A stretch of DNA of 37,247 nt from Thermoplasmata archaeon (GTDB lineage: Archaea; Thermoplasmatota; Thermoplasmata; Thermoplasmatales; GCA-001856825), in the NCBI GenBank assembly GCA_021827945.1, contig JAKATW010000030.1, forward strand, positions 1 through 37,247. The letters are read 5' to 3'. A model generated the notes under the pieces. That model did no database searches, had not been told where the DNA came from, and saw only the letters and a program-made list of their open reading frames with translations. Every line of letters begins with the position of its first letter. The first letter of the stretch is position 1. The translations under genes were made by a program, and so were the position numbers. Of the stretch, positions 1-10,728 are shown one piece after another.

Positions 1-309
1 CCGATCTCCCGTCTAAAGGAAATGTGCACAAGATAAAAGAAAGATACTAAATGATAAATAAGTTAGCTTATTGGGCAGATGTGAGGGCAACTAGTCTAAG
101 ATTAGTTTATTGCAACGCGTCTACTGCACGAATTTTTAGAAAGCGTCAAGTTTCATCTAGCAACGGGAATATCGTCCATGAATAGAATTCACTTTTGAAT
201 CCATTACTTATATTTAAGACAATCAGGCCAATATAGAACACTCTGACAAAGTCACGGGACCCGTCGAAGAGACTGAAGTTATTATTACCGAATTTGTTTT
301 ACTTGGTCA

Positions 310-1056
310 ATGACTGACGATCGTGAAAATTTGACAGTGATAGTGACGGGTGGGAATAGGGGTATAGGCAAATCAATCGTGATGAAGCTATCTGAATCTG
401 GTTACGACATCATTTTTACATACAACACAGGGACTGAAGAAGCCGCATCTACAGAGGAAGCTGTACGTAAATTTGGGGTAAAAGTGAAGGGGTATCAGGT
501 AGACCTCACTTCCAGAACCAGAATTGAGGACTTCTCAAAACAAGTGAAGAAGAGCGGTCAGCGTATTTTTGCAATCGTAAACAATGCAGGGATATACAAG
601 GGAGAGACCATAGATGAAATAACTGACGAAGACTGGGAAAAGACAATTAACCTGAACCTTTCAGCACCCTTTTATCTCACAAGGAATCTGCACAGTATTA
701 TCATGGATAACGGTTCCATAGTCAATATTTCTTCGGTCTATGGATTCAGGGCAGATCCGTGGGCCCATGGATACCAAGCATCTAAGGCTGCAATCATTCA
801 TCTCACCAGAGGACTTGCGAAAGAACTTGCGCCGCGAATCAGGGTAAACTGCGTCGCCCCGGGTTACATCAGGACCGACATGAACAAGGAAGGTTGGGAA
901 AGCGTAACATTTTACAATAAAATAAAGAAGATCACTCCAATGTCCAGATGGGGAGAGCCGGAGGATATTGCAAATGCAATCAAGTTCCTTATGGGTCCGT
1001 CTAATAGTTTCATAACTGGTGAGACATTGGTTGTAGATGGTGGAATAGGCCTTTAA
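310..1056 (+). CDS. SDR family oxidoreductase (3-oxoacyl-ACP reductase/FabG-like)
   Basis: TGGNRGIG nucleotide-binding motif, NNAG, S...YQASKAA catalytic motif, C-terminal ITGETLVVDGG. Confidence 0.93.
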   Translation: MTDDRENLTVIVTGGNRGIGKSIVMKLSESGYDIIFTYNTGTEEAASTEEAVRKFGVKVKGYQVDLTSRTRIEDFSKQVKKSGQRIFAIVNNAGIYKGETIDEITDEDWEKTINLNLSAPFYLTRNLHSIIMDNGSIVNISSVYGFRADPWAHGYQASKAAIIHLTRGLAKELAPRIRVNCVAPGYIRTDMNKEGWESVTFYNKIKKITPMSRWGEPEDIANAIKFLMGPSNSFITGETLVVDGGIGL

Positions 1057-1486
1057 ATGGCCGACGAGAGAGATATGCAATAACAGATACAGTTCGCATT
1101 CTCTTCTCTTTACCAAGCACCAAAACATAAATTTTTTCACCCCCAAGGTCAGAAAAATTTCATCTTTTGCTCGCATGGAAACAGTTCCTCATGTTACCAC
1201 ATTGTCGTTACAGTCTAATATTCAGATCGTTGTGATTTGTAACAATCAGTCTACTGAAGGCGGGTCTAATTATCGATATAAACTGGTTCCCCTTCTAAAA
1301 CCATCCGAGCACGGTACCAAGTTTAGTATGACATCTTTCCGCTTGAGTTGCAGTGGATCCCCTGCCAACCAGGGCAAACGAGAATATTCGAAATGAAAGT
1401 TCACAGAGGGTTCACTCTTTCTTAACTCAGAAGACCAATCGAAAGTGTAATAAACGATTTGTTCGATACTATCTCCATTCCCTCTT

Positions 1487-2674
1487 ATGCAAAATAGAAG
1501 TAAAGTGTTCGCTGTAATAATCTTGACCTGTCTAGTTTCAGTACCTGTTAGTTCATTTTCTGTTCCATTGTCAACCGATAGTGGGGTCTCTTTGAATCCG
1601 CATTTTCCTACCGTTCCTCTCAGTTATAATTCTGTCTCTGTGAAATATTCCGTAACCTTTGTACAGTCTGGGCTCCCAAAGGGTACGAGCTGGTCTGTTT
1701 CACTGGATGGAGCAGACAAATCAACAAATACGAGTTCGATAGTCTTCAACAGGACAAATGGAATTTACAACTTCACGGTGGGAGGGGCACCAGGTTACAC
1801 TCCATCACCTGACCATGGTAGTGTCAACATTAATGGAACGAATGAGAGAGTTTCAATAACATTCGGTGCAAAGGAATATGACATTACCTTTCGTGAAGAG
1901 GGGCTTCCAGCCGGTATGCTCTGGAACGTATCCCTCAACGGTACGATGGAATCGTCGGCAACAAACGAGACTATATTCCTCAAACCGAACGGTACTTACT
2001 ACTATGTAGTTGGACTGATTAGCAACTATACTCTCTCCCCATTTGCAGGTCTCTTTACAGTGTCTGGTAAGCCGATTACGACCCTAATAATTTTCTCCAG
2101 GCTATACCAAGTCTTGTTCCACGAGACTGGGCTCCCGAAGGAAACCAGATGGTCGGTCGCGTTCAATGGAGTCACTAAGATTACGACGACGAACAACGTC
2201 TCGCTCAAGGAAATCAATGGAACCTACCCATACACGATAAATATGCCAGAAAACTTCACCACCTATCCAACCACAGGAACAATTATAGTCAATGGTTCTT
2301 CAGTTTTCCAGACCGTGAAGTTTGTGCTGTATACTATCACCTTCACTGGTCTCTTATCTCCTGAGACTGCTTCAATGTTCATTGACGGCCAAGAAGTAAG
2401 GACCGTCGCCGGGGTCTTTACATTGTCTCTCGCTGCAGGTCAGGAGTACGAGGTGGAAGTCAAATCACCGGGATACAGGAACTATTTCTACAACCTTACT
2501 GTCACATCGAGAACTAACCCCACGGTACTTCTCAATATCAATCTCGTATCGACTGAACCAGTACAAGGATTCCCTATAGCTTCTCTCATATATGCAGTAG
2601 TGATTTTAGCCTCAATAATCGCAGTATTCGTAATTACCATTCGTTTTCAGAGAAGACCAAAGAAGAAAATGTGA
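1487..2674 (+). CDS. Secreted/membrane-anchored surface protein with tandem 'YxVTFxExGLPxGTxWSVxLNG' repeats and a PEGA-like domain
   Basis: N-terminal signal-like hydrophobic segment, three degenerate repeats, PEGA-like fourth unit, C-terminal TM helix followed by basic tail RRPKKKM, many N-x-S/T sequons. Confidence 0.85.
   Translation: MQNRSKVFAVIILTCLVSVPVSSFSVPLSTDSGVSLNPHFPTVPLSYNSVSVKYSVTFVQSGLPKGTSWSVSLDGADKSTNTSSIVFNRTNGIYNFTVGGAPGYTPSPDHGSVNINGTNERVSITFGAKEYDITFREEGLPAGMLWNVSLNGTMESSATNETIFLKPNGTYYYVVGLISNYTLSPFAGLFTVSGKPITTLIIFSRLYQVLFHETGLPKETRWSVAFNGVTKITTTNNVSLKEINGTYPYTINMPENFTTYPTTGTIIVNGSSVFQTVKFVLYTITFTGLLSPETASMFIDGQEVRTVAGVFTLSLAAGQEYEVEVKSPGYRNYFYNLTVTSRTNPTVLLNINLVSTEPVQGFPIASLIYAVVILASIIAVFVITIRFQRRPKKKM
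1640..2323 (+). repeat. Three tandem ~75-aa protein repeats within the surface protein
   Basis: VKYSVTFVQSGLPKGTSWSVSLDG / KEYDITFREEGLPAGMLWNVSLNG / RLYQVLFHETGLPKETRWSVAFNG. Confidence 0.85.
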
Positions 2675-2760
2675 CCAGATAATCAACGGCAATAGATCGC
2701 CTCAGGCTCTGGCTCACGCTGATGCCAGAATTATTAAATTATCGATTGGCATTTGTGTCC

Positions 2761-2874
2761 ATGAGTATCAATGACCGTTCCAGCCCCTACGAATCGCACT
2801 GGAATGTCAATGAGCTTCTTGAATCCAGCTCAGTCGGTAACAGAATTCAAGTTAGAGTCATGGATGGAGAGTGA
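2761..2874 (+). CDS. Putative 37-aa small protein or leader peptide upstream of ABC ATPase ([37 protein letters not shown])
   Basis: ATG at leaderless distance from TATA-like attattaaattatcg; stop TGA lies 4 nt before the likely ATPase ATG at 2879, with GGAG just upstream. Confidence 0.5.
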   Translation: MSINDRSSPYESHWNVNELLESSSVGNRIQVRVMDGE

Positions 2875-2878
2875 GCGG

Positions 2879-3607
2879 ATGGAAAAGTCACTCGTTCCAC
2901 CATCTATAGAGCTTAACAACATCTCCAAGAGCTACGGAAACGTTCAGGCTCTGAAGGGGTTGAGCTTTAGACTCGAACCAGGAGAGAGATGTGCTTTACT
3001 TGGACCAAACGGTGCAGGTAAGACTACCACGCTCAAGATCCTGGTCGGCCTTCTAACTCCCAACTCCGGAGAGGCAAAGATCGGTAACTATTCGCCCTCT
3101 TCAGAAGATGCGCGCAGGATCATGGGCTACCTGCCAGACGATGCGTCTCCCTATAGGTCTTTTAGTGTAAGGGAAAACATGGAGTACATAGGTGCACTAA
3201 GGGGTGTGGAAGATGTTTCTGACAGGGTTGACAGACTTCTGGACCTGCTACAGTTGAGAGAATACGAAAAGGCAAAGGTCGGCAGACTTTCAAGAGGCAA
3301 TGTCCAGAAACTCGCACTATCTCTGGCAATCATTCACGAGCCACTGGCACTGCTGCTGGATGAACCACTGAACTATCTCGACATTCCAACTCAGGAAACA
3401 GTCATAGACCAGCTGAAGAATCTCAACTCAACTCTTCTGGTATCCACGCACATAATGGAAGTTGCCACCAGACTTACAGAAAGAGTCGTTATGATTTCCC
3501 ACGGGTCTGTTGTCTGGTCTGGGACACTAAATGATCTGAAGAAACTGGGGAAGGACGGAGAACCTGTCGAGAAAATAGTCGCGAGGATGTTAACCGATGT
3601 CCTATAA
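2879..3607 (+). CDS. ABC transporter ATP-binding protein (ORF track start 2771; start at 2879 preferred)
   Basis: Walker [10 protein letters not shown], signature [12 protein letters not shown], Walker B LALLLDEP, His switch STH; domain begins right after the internal Met. Confidence 0.92.
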   Translation: MEKSLVPPSIELNNISKSYGNVQALKGLSFRLEPGERCALLGPNGAGKTTTLKILVGLLTPNSGEAKIGNYSPSSEDARRIMGYLPDDASPYRSFSVRENMEYIGALRGVEDVSDRVDRLLDLLQLREYEKAKVGRLSRGNVQKLALSLAIIHEPLALLLDEPLNYLDIPTQETVIDQLKNLNSTLLVSTHIMEVATRLTERVVMISHGSVVWSGTLNDLKKLGKDGEPVEKIVARMLTDVL

Positions 3608-5027
3608 ACTACTCAAGTTCATTATACTCTCCAGATTTTCTAAGCAGCTTCTAGCCCTGATGCTTGTGCTTATGGTATACGCACTGTTCATTAGCTTTGA
3701 AACTGGCTCTACTACCTCAACCTCAATTTATTACTATTATGGACCTGCGTTTGTTGCATTCTTTCTCATACTGCCCATACTAAGCGGTGGAATAGCGGTC
3801 ATGAAATCAGACAGGGATTTCCTCTTCACGCTCCCCATAAAGAGATCGGATCTCGCCTTTTCACTGTTTGTGGTGCAGCTCCTTAGCTTTGGTCTCATCA
3901 TAATCTACGTCCTTGCCTATTCGTTCTCTAGTCTGAAACCGGTTTTTGTCTATGCGCTGATTGACTTTGCTGCGCTCATACTGGTCATAACATCGCTGGG
4001 ACCGATCACTTATTCGCTGAAAATTCAGTGGAGAATTCTACTTGCTATCGTACTGGCAATTTGGCCCCTCTCTGTTTTCGTAGGATTCCCATTCTCTCCT
4101 GCTGCGATATATTCGGGTCATCCATTATATGCAGATATTACTTCGATAATTCTGGCCGTCATTACTGTGCCCCTAGCGTTCAGATCTCTGTCCAGAGTGG
4201 ACCTCGATATGATGAAAACGTTTACTAGATACTCATCTGGACAGGTCAGGCACGTGAGAAGATTCAGCGGAATGTCACCCAATGGGGCAATATTCGCTGA
4301 GAACTTCTTCGTGGTTGAGATTTCAGGCAGGATGAATTCGATGGGTGGAGGTGGTTCGTACAGGTCTGGTAGGTTCAGATTGTGGAAAGGAGTTCTTGTC
4401 ACCGCAGTCCTTGCTGCTGTCTATTATTATATGTTCACATACCGACTGACCATGTCGTTACATACTCAAGAGATGGCCGTCTTAATCATATCTATCTACT
4501 CGATAATATTTGTAATGTTCACGACGATGGGAATCCTCGGGAACGAGAGACTCTGGCTAGGATTCATGACGCGAAATCCTACACGATACCTACGAGATAT
4601 TCTTGTCGCGAAATCGTTGTCCATGGCTACACTCCTTTCACCACTTGCAGTCGCAAATTTCCTCATCGCATATCATGGGAATGAACAGGCCCTGAATTTC
4701 GGCCTCCTTCTGCTGGTTGCAATCCCATCGCTGATCATAATTGTGGTTTTCATGTCAGCGTTTCTCTACCCTTTCCAGATAAAGGAAGATCTGATGATGC
4801 CTGGTCAGTTTAATCTAAGACAGATGGGCACGCTTCTACCTGCACTTCCTGTCTGGTTTTTGGTTGCTCTTTCATTTGGAGTCCTGGAAGCTGGGCTTAC
4901 GCTGGCTGCGATTATAATCACTCTGCTAACTTCTGTGATAATGGCAGGAATTGCACTGGCCATGATATACAGTAAATCTATGGGGCAGAAGCTTATAGAC
5001 AAGCTGGTTACGGTCGGATTTGTTTGA
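3597..5027 (+). CDS. ABC transporter permease, multi-pass membrane protein
   Basis: About 12 hydrophobic segments; start overlaps the ATPase stop. Confidence 0.8.
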   Translation: MSYKLLKFIILSRFSKQLLALMLVLMVYALFISFETGSTTSTSIYYYYGPAFVAFFLILPILSGGIAVMKSDRDFLFTLPIKRSDLAFSLFVVQLLSFGLIIIYVLAYSFSSLKPVFVYALIDFAALILVITSLGPITYSLKIQWRILLAIVLAIWPLSVFVGFPFSPAAIYSGHPLYADITSIILAVITVPLAFRSLSRVDLDMMKTFTRYSSGQVRHVRRFSGMSPNGAIFAENFFVVEISGRMNSMGGGGSYRSGRFRLWKGVLVTAVLAAVYYYMFTYRLTMSLHTQEMAVLIISIYSIIFVMFTTMGILGNERLWLGFMTRNPTRYLRDILVAKSLSMATLLSPLAVANFLIAYHGNEQALNFGLLLLVAIPSLIIIVVFMSAFLYPFQIKEDLMMPGQFNLRQMGTLLPALPVWFLVALSFGVLEAGLTLAAIIITLLTSVIMAGIALAMIYSKSMGQKLIDKLVTVGFV

Positions 5028-5137
5028 TTTGTTCTGAGCTACAGACGGACCTTGAAGGGACTTAATTGCAAATGATACCTCCGTACAATTCCACCTTAGT
5101 CAACCGTTCTTAAATATGAGCTCATTCTAACATATCA

Positions 5138-5926
5138 GTGCTATTATTGATTATTCTTGCCATTTTCGTCCTCGCCCTGTTAGTAGGGATGATCGGAAAC
5201 ATAGTTGGTATCGGGGGTGGCGTCATTATAGTGTTATTCCTGATCTACCTTTTCAAGTTGGATCCACTGGACGCCGCAGGGCTGAGTCTACTCGCAATAG
5301 TGTTCAGTTCATTCTCTGGATTTATCCAGGACATTAGAAAGAAACTTGTGGATCTAAAGCTGTTCGCGATGATCGGAGCGATCGCTGTTGTTGGCTCTGT
5401 CGCAGGATCGATAGCAACTCACTACATTTCTCCTAACATATTCAAGGGAATATTCAGTCTCATAGTGGTCTGCATTGGAATCTTCTCGATTTATTCTTCA
5501 CACATACAGACAAGAGGGGGTATTGAGAGCTACAGCGAAGGTGGGTCCTATTCAAGAAGTACTGGAGCCCTTTCACTTGTAGCAGGAGTCATATCTGGAT
5601 TCATGGGCATAGGAATCGGGGGGATAATGGGGACTTACCTGACTGCAATAAAGAGGCTCAAACCGAAGGTAGCATTCGCTACCATCATTGCAGCTATGTT
5701 TCCGGTTTCAATTGCAGGGTCGGTGATTCACTTTTACTACACAGGTCTTGTAAACATCGTTCTTGCTCCATCACTGATAGTCGGGGCAATGCTCGGAGGA
5801 GTACTTGGGTCGTGGGTGATAAGTAGGGCTCCCCAAACAAGGTTGAGGTTTTTCCAGGGGTACATCATAATAGCCTTCGGAATTCTTTCCGTATTGCTCT
5901 TCCTGATCTCGGTCTTTCACCCTTAG
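5138..5926 (+). CDS. TauE/SafE family sulfite exporter-like permease
   Basis: GNIVGIGGGVIIV and GVISGFMGIGIGGIMG repeats typical of TauE/SafE; GTG start. Confidence 0.9.
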   Translation: MLLLIILAIFVLALLVGMIGNIVGIGGGVIIVLFLIYLFKLDPLDAAGLSLLAIVFSSFSGFIQDIRKKLVDLKLFAMIGAIAVVGSVAGSIATHYISPNIFKGIFSLIVVCIGIFSIYSSHIQTRGGIESYSEGGSYSRSTGALSLVAGVISGFMGIGIGGIMGTYLTAIKRLKPKVAFATIIAAMFPVSIAGSVIHFYYTGLVNIVLAPSLIVGAMLGGVLGSWVISRAPQTRLRFFQGYIIIAFGILSVLLFLISVFHP

Positions 5927-6173
5927 GAAGACGGTCTCACTTTCCTATGTGGATAGATCGGAGTTGAATGGCCAGCTAAAATGTTTTTAGCGATAGTTTG
6001 CATATAAAGCATGACAAGCCAGGCGGTTTCAGAGGTTATCGATTACTGGTAACTGACAGGTAAGACAAAAATGTACCCGAATACATGAACTTCCATCTCA
6101 ATGATGATGGAGCAGTTCAACCTTCAGAAATGTTAATACGAAGTGGGCATTCTTACTCTAGAAGGCGAACGCA

Positions 6174-8018
6174 GTGGCAAAATTACGCGAACATACCATT
6201 GAGGATTACCTGAATTCTAGAAGTGCATCCGATGTAGATTTTTCAAGAGATGGTTCAAGGATAACATTTACTGTTTCAGGCGTATTCAAGAATTTTAAGG
6301 AGGAGGCGATCTCCGAAGTTGCGGTAATTTCAAGGAAAGACAGCAAACAGAGATCGTTCTCTCAGCAGGGATGGTCCAACTACGCTCCGAAATTTAGTCC
6401 ATCCGGGAACAGACTTGCGTACCTGTCGAGGAAAGAAGAAGAATACCGACTATTTATTCACGACTTTGACAGAGACTCCGGCCAAGAGATCGTGGTCGAA
6501 GGGGCAGCTGAAAGTCTTCAGTGGAAAGACGAAGAATCACTCATCATTCTGATTAAAGACAAGGATCCATTCAACGAAGAGAAGAAGAAAGGGGATGATG
6601 GATTCTTCTTTGAGGAGAATCCGAGATACGATTCACTCTGGCGGTATGAGATAGGCTCAGGTTTTCAAAGAATAACTAGCGGAGTGCAGGTCTGGGAGTT
6701 CGACGTAAACGGAGATATAGCGGCATCGGTAACTTCGCCCCTACCTTATGAGTGGTCTTGGTATGAAGCCGTTGTATCCGAGGTAGATCTGAAAAATGGA
6801 GTGGTCAAGAAGATTTACTCAAAGAAAGATAGACAGGTTGCCAAACCCAGACTTTCACCAGACAACAAGAGAATAGTCTTTCTTGAGTCTCTTTGGAGCG
6901 ATAGAGGAGTTAATTCGGGTGATATAATAAGTACTGACATCAAGACCCTTAGTTCCAGGAACTTGACAGATGGGGAAAAAGAGAGCTATTCAGAGGTGCA
7001 GTGGAAAAATGAAGAGGAATTCTATGCACTGTCGAACATGGAAGGTACTTTCTCGATTAATCTATTTTCTGAAGGTGACAGAAGAGTCATTTGGTCAAAG
7101 TATGGATCAGTATATAGGCCATGGTCACCATCTTTTTCCGTATCCGGGAACATGGCGGTCGTTTCATTCGAAAGTTCGGTTCAACCTGATGAACTCTTCA
7201 TAATTGATATGGAATCTAAGAAAGAGAGAGTGATCACAAGCATAAACAGGCAGCTTGAAGGATGTAAGACCTACGACTCAGAGAAGATCACCTGGAAATC
7301 AAGCGATGGGTTGGAGATATTTGGAATCTTCAGATCAGCAGGAAAGAATGCACCACTGATGGTAATGGTACATGGTGGTCCAACTGGTGCTTCCGTTGAT
7401 TCTTTTATAGGTATGCAGTCTCTCTTCTTATCGCACGGGTATTCTGTCTTTCTCCCAAACTACAGGGGTAGTGTCGGAAAGGGGAGGAAGTACGCCGAAA
7501 TGAATCTAGGAGACATGGGAGGCATGGATCTACAGGATATTCTCACTGGTACGGAATATCTGATCAGGAACAAGGGGATTGACAGAGGCAAGATATTCAT
7601 CACAGGAGGATCATACGGGGGTTTTATGTCTGCTTGGGCAATAACACAGACGGACATGTTCAAGGGAGCGGTCTCTCTCTTTGGTATATCAGACTGGATA
7701 AGCTTCCATGGAGTTAGCAATCTTCCGACATGGGATCGTATTCACTACAATGAGGACCCCTATAAATTCAACAAGTTTCTGAAGTTCTCACCTATTTGGT
7801 ATGCTGATAGAGTGAGGACTCCTGTCCTACTAGCACACGGGATCGAGGACCCATATGTCCCTGTAGGACAGTACTACCAGTTCTACAGGGCTCTTAAGGA
7901 CAAGGGGAAAGACGTCAGATTCTTGTTATTCCCAAGGGAAGGACACGGTTTCAGAGAAAAGAAACACATTGAGAAGTTCTACTCCGAAGTATTTGCATGG
8001 CTGAAGAAGAGGAACTAG
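6174..8018 (+). CDS. S9 family peptidase (acylaminoacyl-peptidase-like), beta-propeller plus alpha/beta hydrolase
   Basis: VHGGPTGAS, GGSYGGFMSAW nucleophile elbow, HGIEDPYVP, GHGF; TolB-like propeller N-terminal; GTG start. Confidence 0.93.
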   Translation: MAKLREHTIEDYLNSRSASDVDFSRDGSRITFTVSGVFKNFKEEAISEVAVISRKDSKQRSFSQQGWSNYAPKFSPSGNRLAYLSRKEEEYRLFIHDFDRDSGQEIVVEGAAESLQWKDEESLIILIKDKDPFNEEKKKGDDGFFFEENPRYDSLWRYEIGSGFQRITSGVQVWEFDVNGDIAASVTSPLPYEWSWYEAVVSEVDLKNGVVKKIYSKKDRQVAKPRLSPDNKRIVFLESLWSDRGVNSGDIISTDIKTLSSRNLTDGEKESYSEVQWKNEEEFYALSNMEGTFSINLFSEGDRRVIWSKYGSVYRPWSPSFSVSGNMAVVSFESSVQPDELFIIDMESKKERVITSINRQLEGCKTYDSEKITWKSSDGLEIFGIFRSAGKNAPLMVMVHGGPTGASVDSFIGMQSLFLSHGYSVFLPNYRGSVGKGRKYAEMNLGDMGGMDLQDILTGTEYLIRNKGIDRGKIFITGGSYGGFMSAWAITQTDMFKGAVSLFGISDWISFHGVSNLPTWDRIHYNEDPYKFNKFLKFSPIWYADRVRTPVLLAHGIEDPYVPVGQYYQFYRALKDKGKDVRFLLFPREGHGFREKKHIEKFYSEVFAWLKKRN

Positions 8019-8089
8019 AGGAAGCAACCGCGAATTCGGTAAATCTCTAGTTACAGGAGAGTACTATACCATCCCGATGGATAATTTCC

Positions 8090-8749
8090 CTATTTCTTTT
8101 CTTTATTTCTCTCCCTGATGTACTTCTCGATGTAATCAGGCACGCGGGGATCAGATGCAAATTCTGGTTGGTGCAAAATCATTGAGATTGGGATTACTCC
8201 AGACCAAATATCCAGGTCTTTTCTCACTTCAGAAGGTCCCCTTTTCCTTATCTTAATTGAGAATTGGTCCAATCTCACTCTGAACACTGAAACAGTATTC
8301 AATTCGTCGTGGCTGGGGAGTGCAGTATCATTCTTTCTACCAGGTAGTAGGTGATCGATCCATTCCTTGAAGAAGGAAAGCTTTTCATCTTCTCCTGTAA
8401 GTTCTTCTGGTTTTCCAAAAATGACTATTGACCTGTAATTCATGGAGTTATCAGCCAATCCCTTTGCGAGTACAAGGCCATTAAGCTCCAGAACCGATAT
8501 GGCCACAGAGATCCCGGATCTAAGTGCATTTGAAATCCTGGCGACAGGACTTCCGTGGATGTAGATGAAATCGGAATCGTTGTAGTATGTCATTGGTATA
8601 ATGAAAGGCTGTCCTTCAAGCTGAAAGGCAACTTGGCAGGCTAGACCGTCTTCGAGGATGCTTAGGAGCAACTCTCTGTCGTGACTGCCCCTCTCAGGAT
8701 GTCTCTTGATTTTCGTTGTATCAGTAGAAGTCACTCTTCTCAAATTCAA
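8090..8749 (-). CDS. Pyridoxamine 5'-phosphate oxidase-family FMN-binding protein (NimA-like)
   Basis: PFIIPMTYYNDSDFIYIHGSPVARISNAL; GLVLAKGLADNSMNYRSIVIFGKPEEL; WSGVIPI. Confidence 0.85.
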   Translation of the reverse strand: MNLRRVTSTDTTKIKRHPERGSHDRELLLSILEDGLACQVAFQLEGQPFIIPMTYYNDSDFIYIHGSPVARISNALRSGISVAISVLELNGLVLAKGLADNSMNYRSIVIFGKPEELTGEDEKLSFFKEWIDHLLPGRKNDTALPSHDELNTVSVFRVRLDQFSIKIRKRGPSEVRKDLDIWSGVIPISMILHQPEFASDPRVPDYIEKYIRERNKEKK

Positions 8750-8815
8750 GGGACTAAAAGAATCTTCTCATATGGACAGCGAAGTACTCATTCTGGGAAG
8801 GAGAAGAATCGATCT

Positions 8816-9739
8816 CTAGATGCCTATCTTTTCCCGGTTCATGTAAAGGGTCTCATCCCTCTTGACCACGTTGTGTGGTTCCATCCCATCCACGAAACGC
8901 TTAATGTTTTCAAAGGCATACCTGAAGGAGAACTCCATCACTTCTCCAGAGAGCCCCCCTGCGATGTGAGGGGTTATAACTACATTTTCTCGATCAGAAC
9001 CTTCAAGTTTAGGCTCTCCCCACCATACGTCCGTCAGGTAAGATGCTTCCTTATTCTTGTCAACGAATTCGAGAAGATCCTGTTTCTTTACTATCTCTGG
9101 TCTTGCAATGTTAATGATTATACAGTTCTTCTTCACAATATCTAACTGTTTCTTCCCTATCAACCCGAAAGTACTAGTGGTCAAAGGAATAGAAATGAGA
9201 ATGTAGTCTGATTCCTTCAGCACAGTGTCCAACTCATCGAGTCCGAAGAATTCGTCGGAGTTGTGGTCCCTGTACCCTCTCCCTATGGATATTACCCTCA
9301 TACCGAACGATTTTGCAATAGATGCTACCCTGCTTCCAATTCCCCCATATCCTATTACCCCCATGGTCTTTCCGTATAGCAGCTTGGTGGATTTTGGTTT
9401 ATAGACACCGCCTCTCGTCTCATCTTTGAACGTCGAGATGTTTTTACATCTTTCCAAGAGCAGAGCAAATGCGTGTTCTGCAACCGAAATGGAATATGCC
9501 CCAGCATTGCTGGCCACGATAGTCTCTCTTGGTATGCCCTTAAAGTCAATGTGGTCCGTCCCTGCACTTAGAGTCTGGATAAACTTGAAATTCCTGTCCC
9601 TTGGAAAATCGTTACCTCGCACCAGTAAGATCTCCGCATCTCCACTTTCAGGAAACCACAATATATTTTCTTTTCCGAGGATTTCTCGACCTATTCTCTT
9701 GTATTTTTCATCCAGTTCGAACGGGACAAGGAGTTTCAT
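8816..9739 (-). CDS. D-2-hydroxyacid dehydrogenase family NAD-binding protein
   Basis: GVIGYGGIGSRVASIAKSFGMRV Rossmann motif; NIARPEIV; TPHIAGG. Confidence 0.92.
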   Translation of the reverse strand: MKLLVPFELDEKYKRIGREILGKENILWFPESGDAEILLVRGNDFPRDRNFKFIQTLSAGTDHIDFKGIPRETIVASNAGAYSISVAEHAFALLLERCKNISTFKDETRGGVYKPKSTKLLYGKTMGVIGYGGIGSRVASIAKSFGMRVISIGRGYRDHNSDEFFGLDELDTVLKESDYILISIPLTTSTFGLIGKKQLDIVKKNCIIINIARPEIVKKQDLLEFVDKNKEASYLTDVWWGEPKLEGSDRENVVITPHIAGGLSGEVMEFSFRYAFENIKRFVDGMEPHNVVKRDETLYMNREKIGI

Positions 9740-9804
9740 GTTTCTTTAATGCGGAAGTGCTAGTTATGACTTTTCTAAGGTTGAATTATGGACAATTTCT
9801 GACC

Positions 9805-10698
9805 TTAGAATGCATTGAAATTCGGATTCTTATCCCTTATGAAAGTTCCGTTGTTAAGCTCTCTAAGAGAGTCTTCTATCTCATTCCAATTGTTCATCAC
9901 TATCGGTCCGTACCATGTTATCGGTTCGTTAATTCTCCTTCCAGATATGTAGATGTAGCGGTGTCTCCGATCCCCATCAATCCTTATGGTTCCATTCCTT
10001 GAATCATATACTGCTACCTCAAGTCTGTCCAATGGGGTTCCGTTTGCTTCTAACTTTCCCTCCAATGGAATAATCAAAGAGGTGAATCCGTCAGATTTAG
10101 GAATCTCAAGAAATCCACCTCCAGATGTTATGTCGAAATAACTCACCTCAAGACTGTGCCTTTCCATCAAAGGGCTATCCCTTCCCATCAAAGTACCAGA
10201 AATTACCTTGATTTCACTTCTCTCAGACTGGAGTTTGTTCAAGCGGTTTACATCGATGCTTCGGTAAGTCGGTTTGGAGAATTTATCTGTTTTTCTGAGG
10301 TTTATCCACAGTTGAAATCCAAGCATTTCTTTGTCCTGGCCATATGAACTTGGCATTTCTTGATGGAATATTCCGCTCCCTGCCGTCATCCACTGGATCT
10401 CGCCAGAATGTATCACACCCTTGTTTCCCATGCTATCCTCGTGCTCCACCTTCCCCTTCAGTAGGTATGTGAGAGTCTCTATTCCTCTGTGTGGATGCCA
10501 GGGGAATCCCATTTCGTAGTCTTCGGGTCTATCCGATCCGAAATAGTCGAGCAAAAGGAACGGATCGGTGACCTCATAAGTCCTGGGAGAACCAAACAAT
10601 CTTGACAGTTTAACCCCTGCCCCATCCCTTACTTCCCTTCCTTTGAGGATCATACTAGGGGTGAAAGCGTTTCCTTTGTCTTCCAAATCTCTATTCAT
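9805..10698 (-). CDS. Pirin family protein (bicupin)
   Basis: DPFLLLDYFG, GFPWHPHRGIETLTYLLKGKVEHEDSMGNKGVIHSGEIQWMTAGSGIFHQE. Confidence 0.95.
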   Translation of the reverse strand: MNRDLEDKGNAFTPSMILKGREVRDGAGVKLSRLFGSPRTYEVTDPFLLLDYFGSDRPEDYEMGFPWHPHRGIETLTYLLKGKVEHEDSMGNKGVIHSGEIQWMTAGSGIFHQEMPSSYGQDKEMLGFQLWINLRKTDKFSKPTYRSIDVNRLNKLQSERSEIKVISGTLMGRDSPLMERHSLEVSYFDITSGGGFLEIPKSDGFTSLIIPLEGKLEANGTPLDRLEVAVYDSRNGTIRIDGDRRHRYIYISGRRINEPITWYGPIVMNNWNEIEDSLRELNNGTFIRDKNPNFNAF

Positions 10699-10728
10699 GA
10701 TGGGAAATCAAATATTGGTATATAAAAA

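Noticed and set aside
1-309. Possible gene remnant upstream of the SDR (reading INKLAYWADVRATSLRLVYCNASTARIFRKRQ...)
   Set aside because: No recognisable family; truncated by the window edge, so not supportable.
661-1176. Minus-strand ORF of 171 aa antisense to the SDR gene
   Set aside because: Fully explained as a shadow ORF of a strong SDR coding sequence; no recognisable domain.
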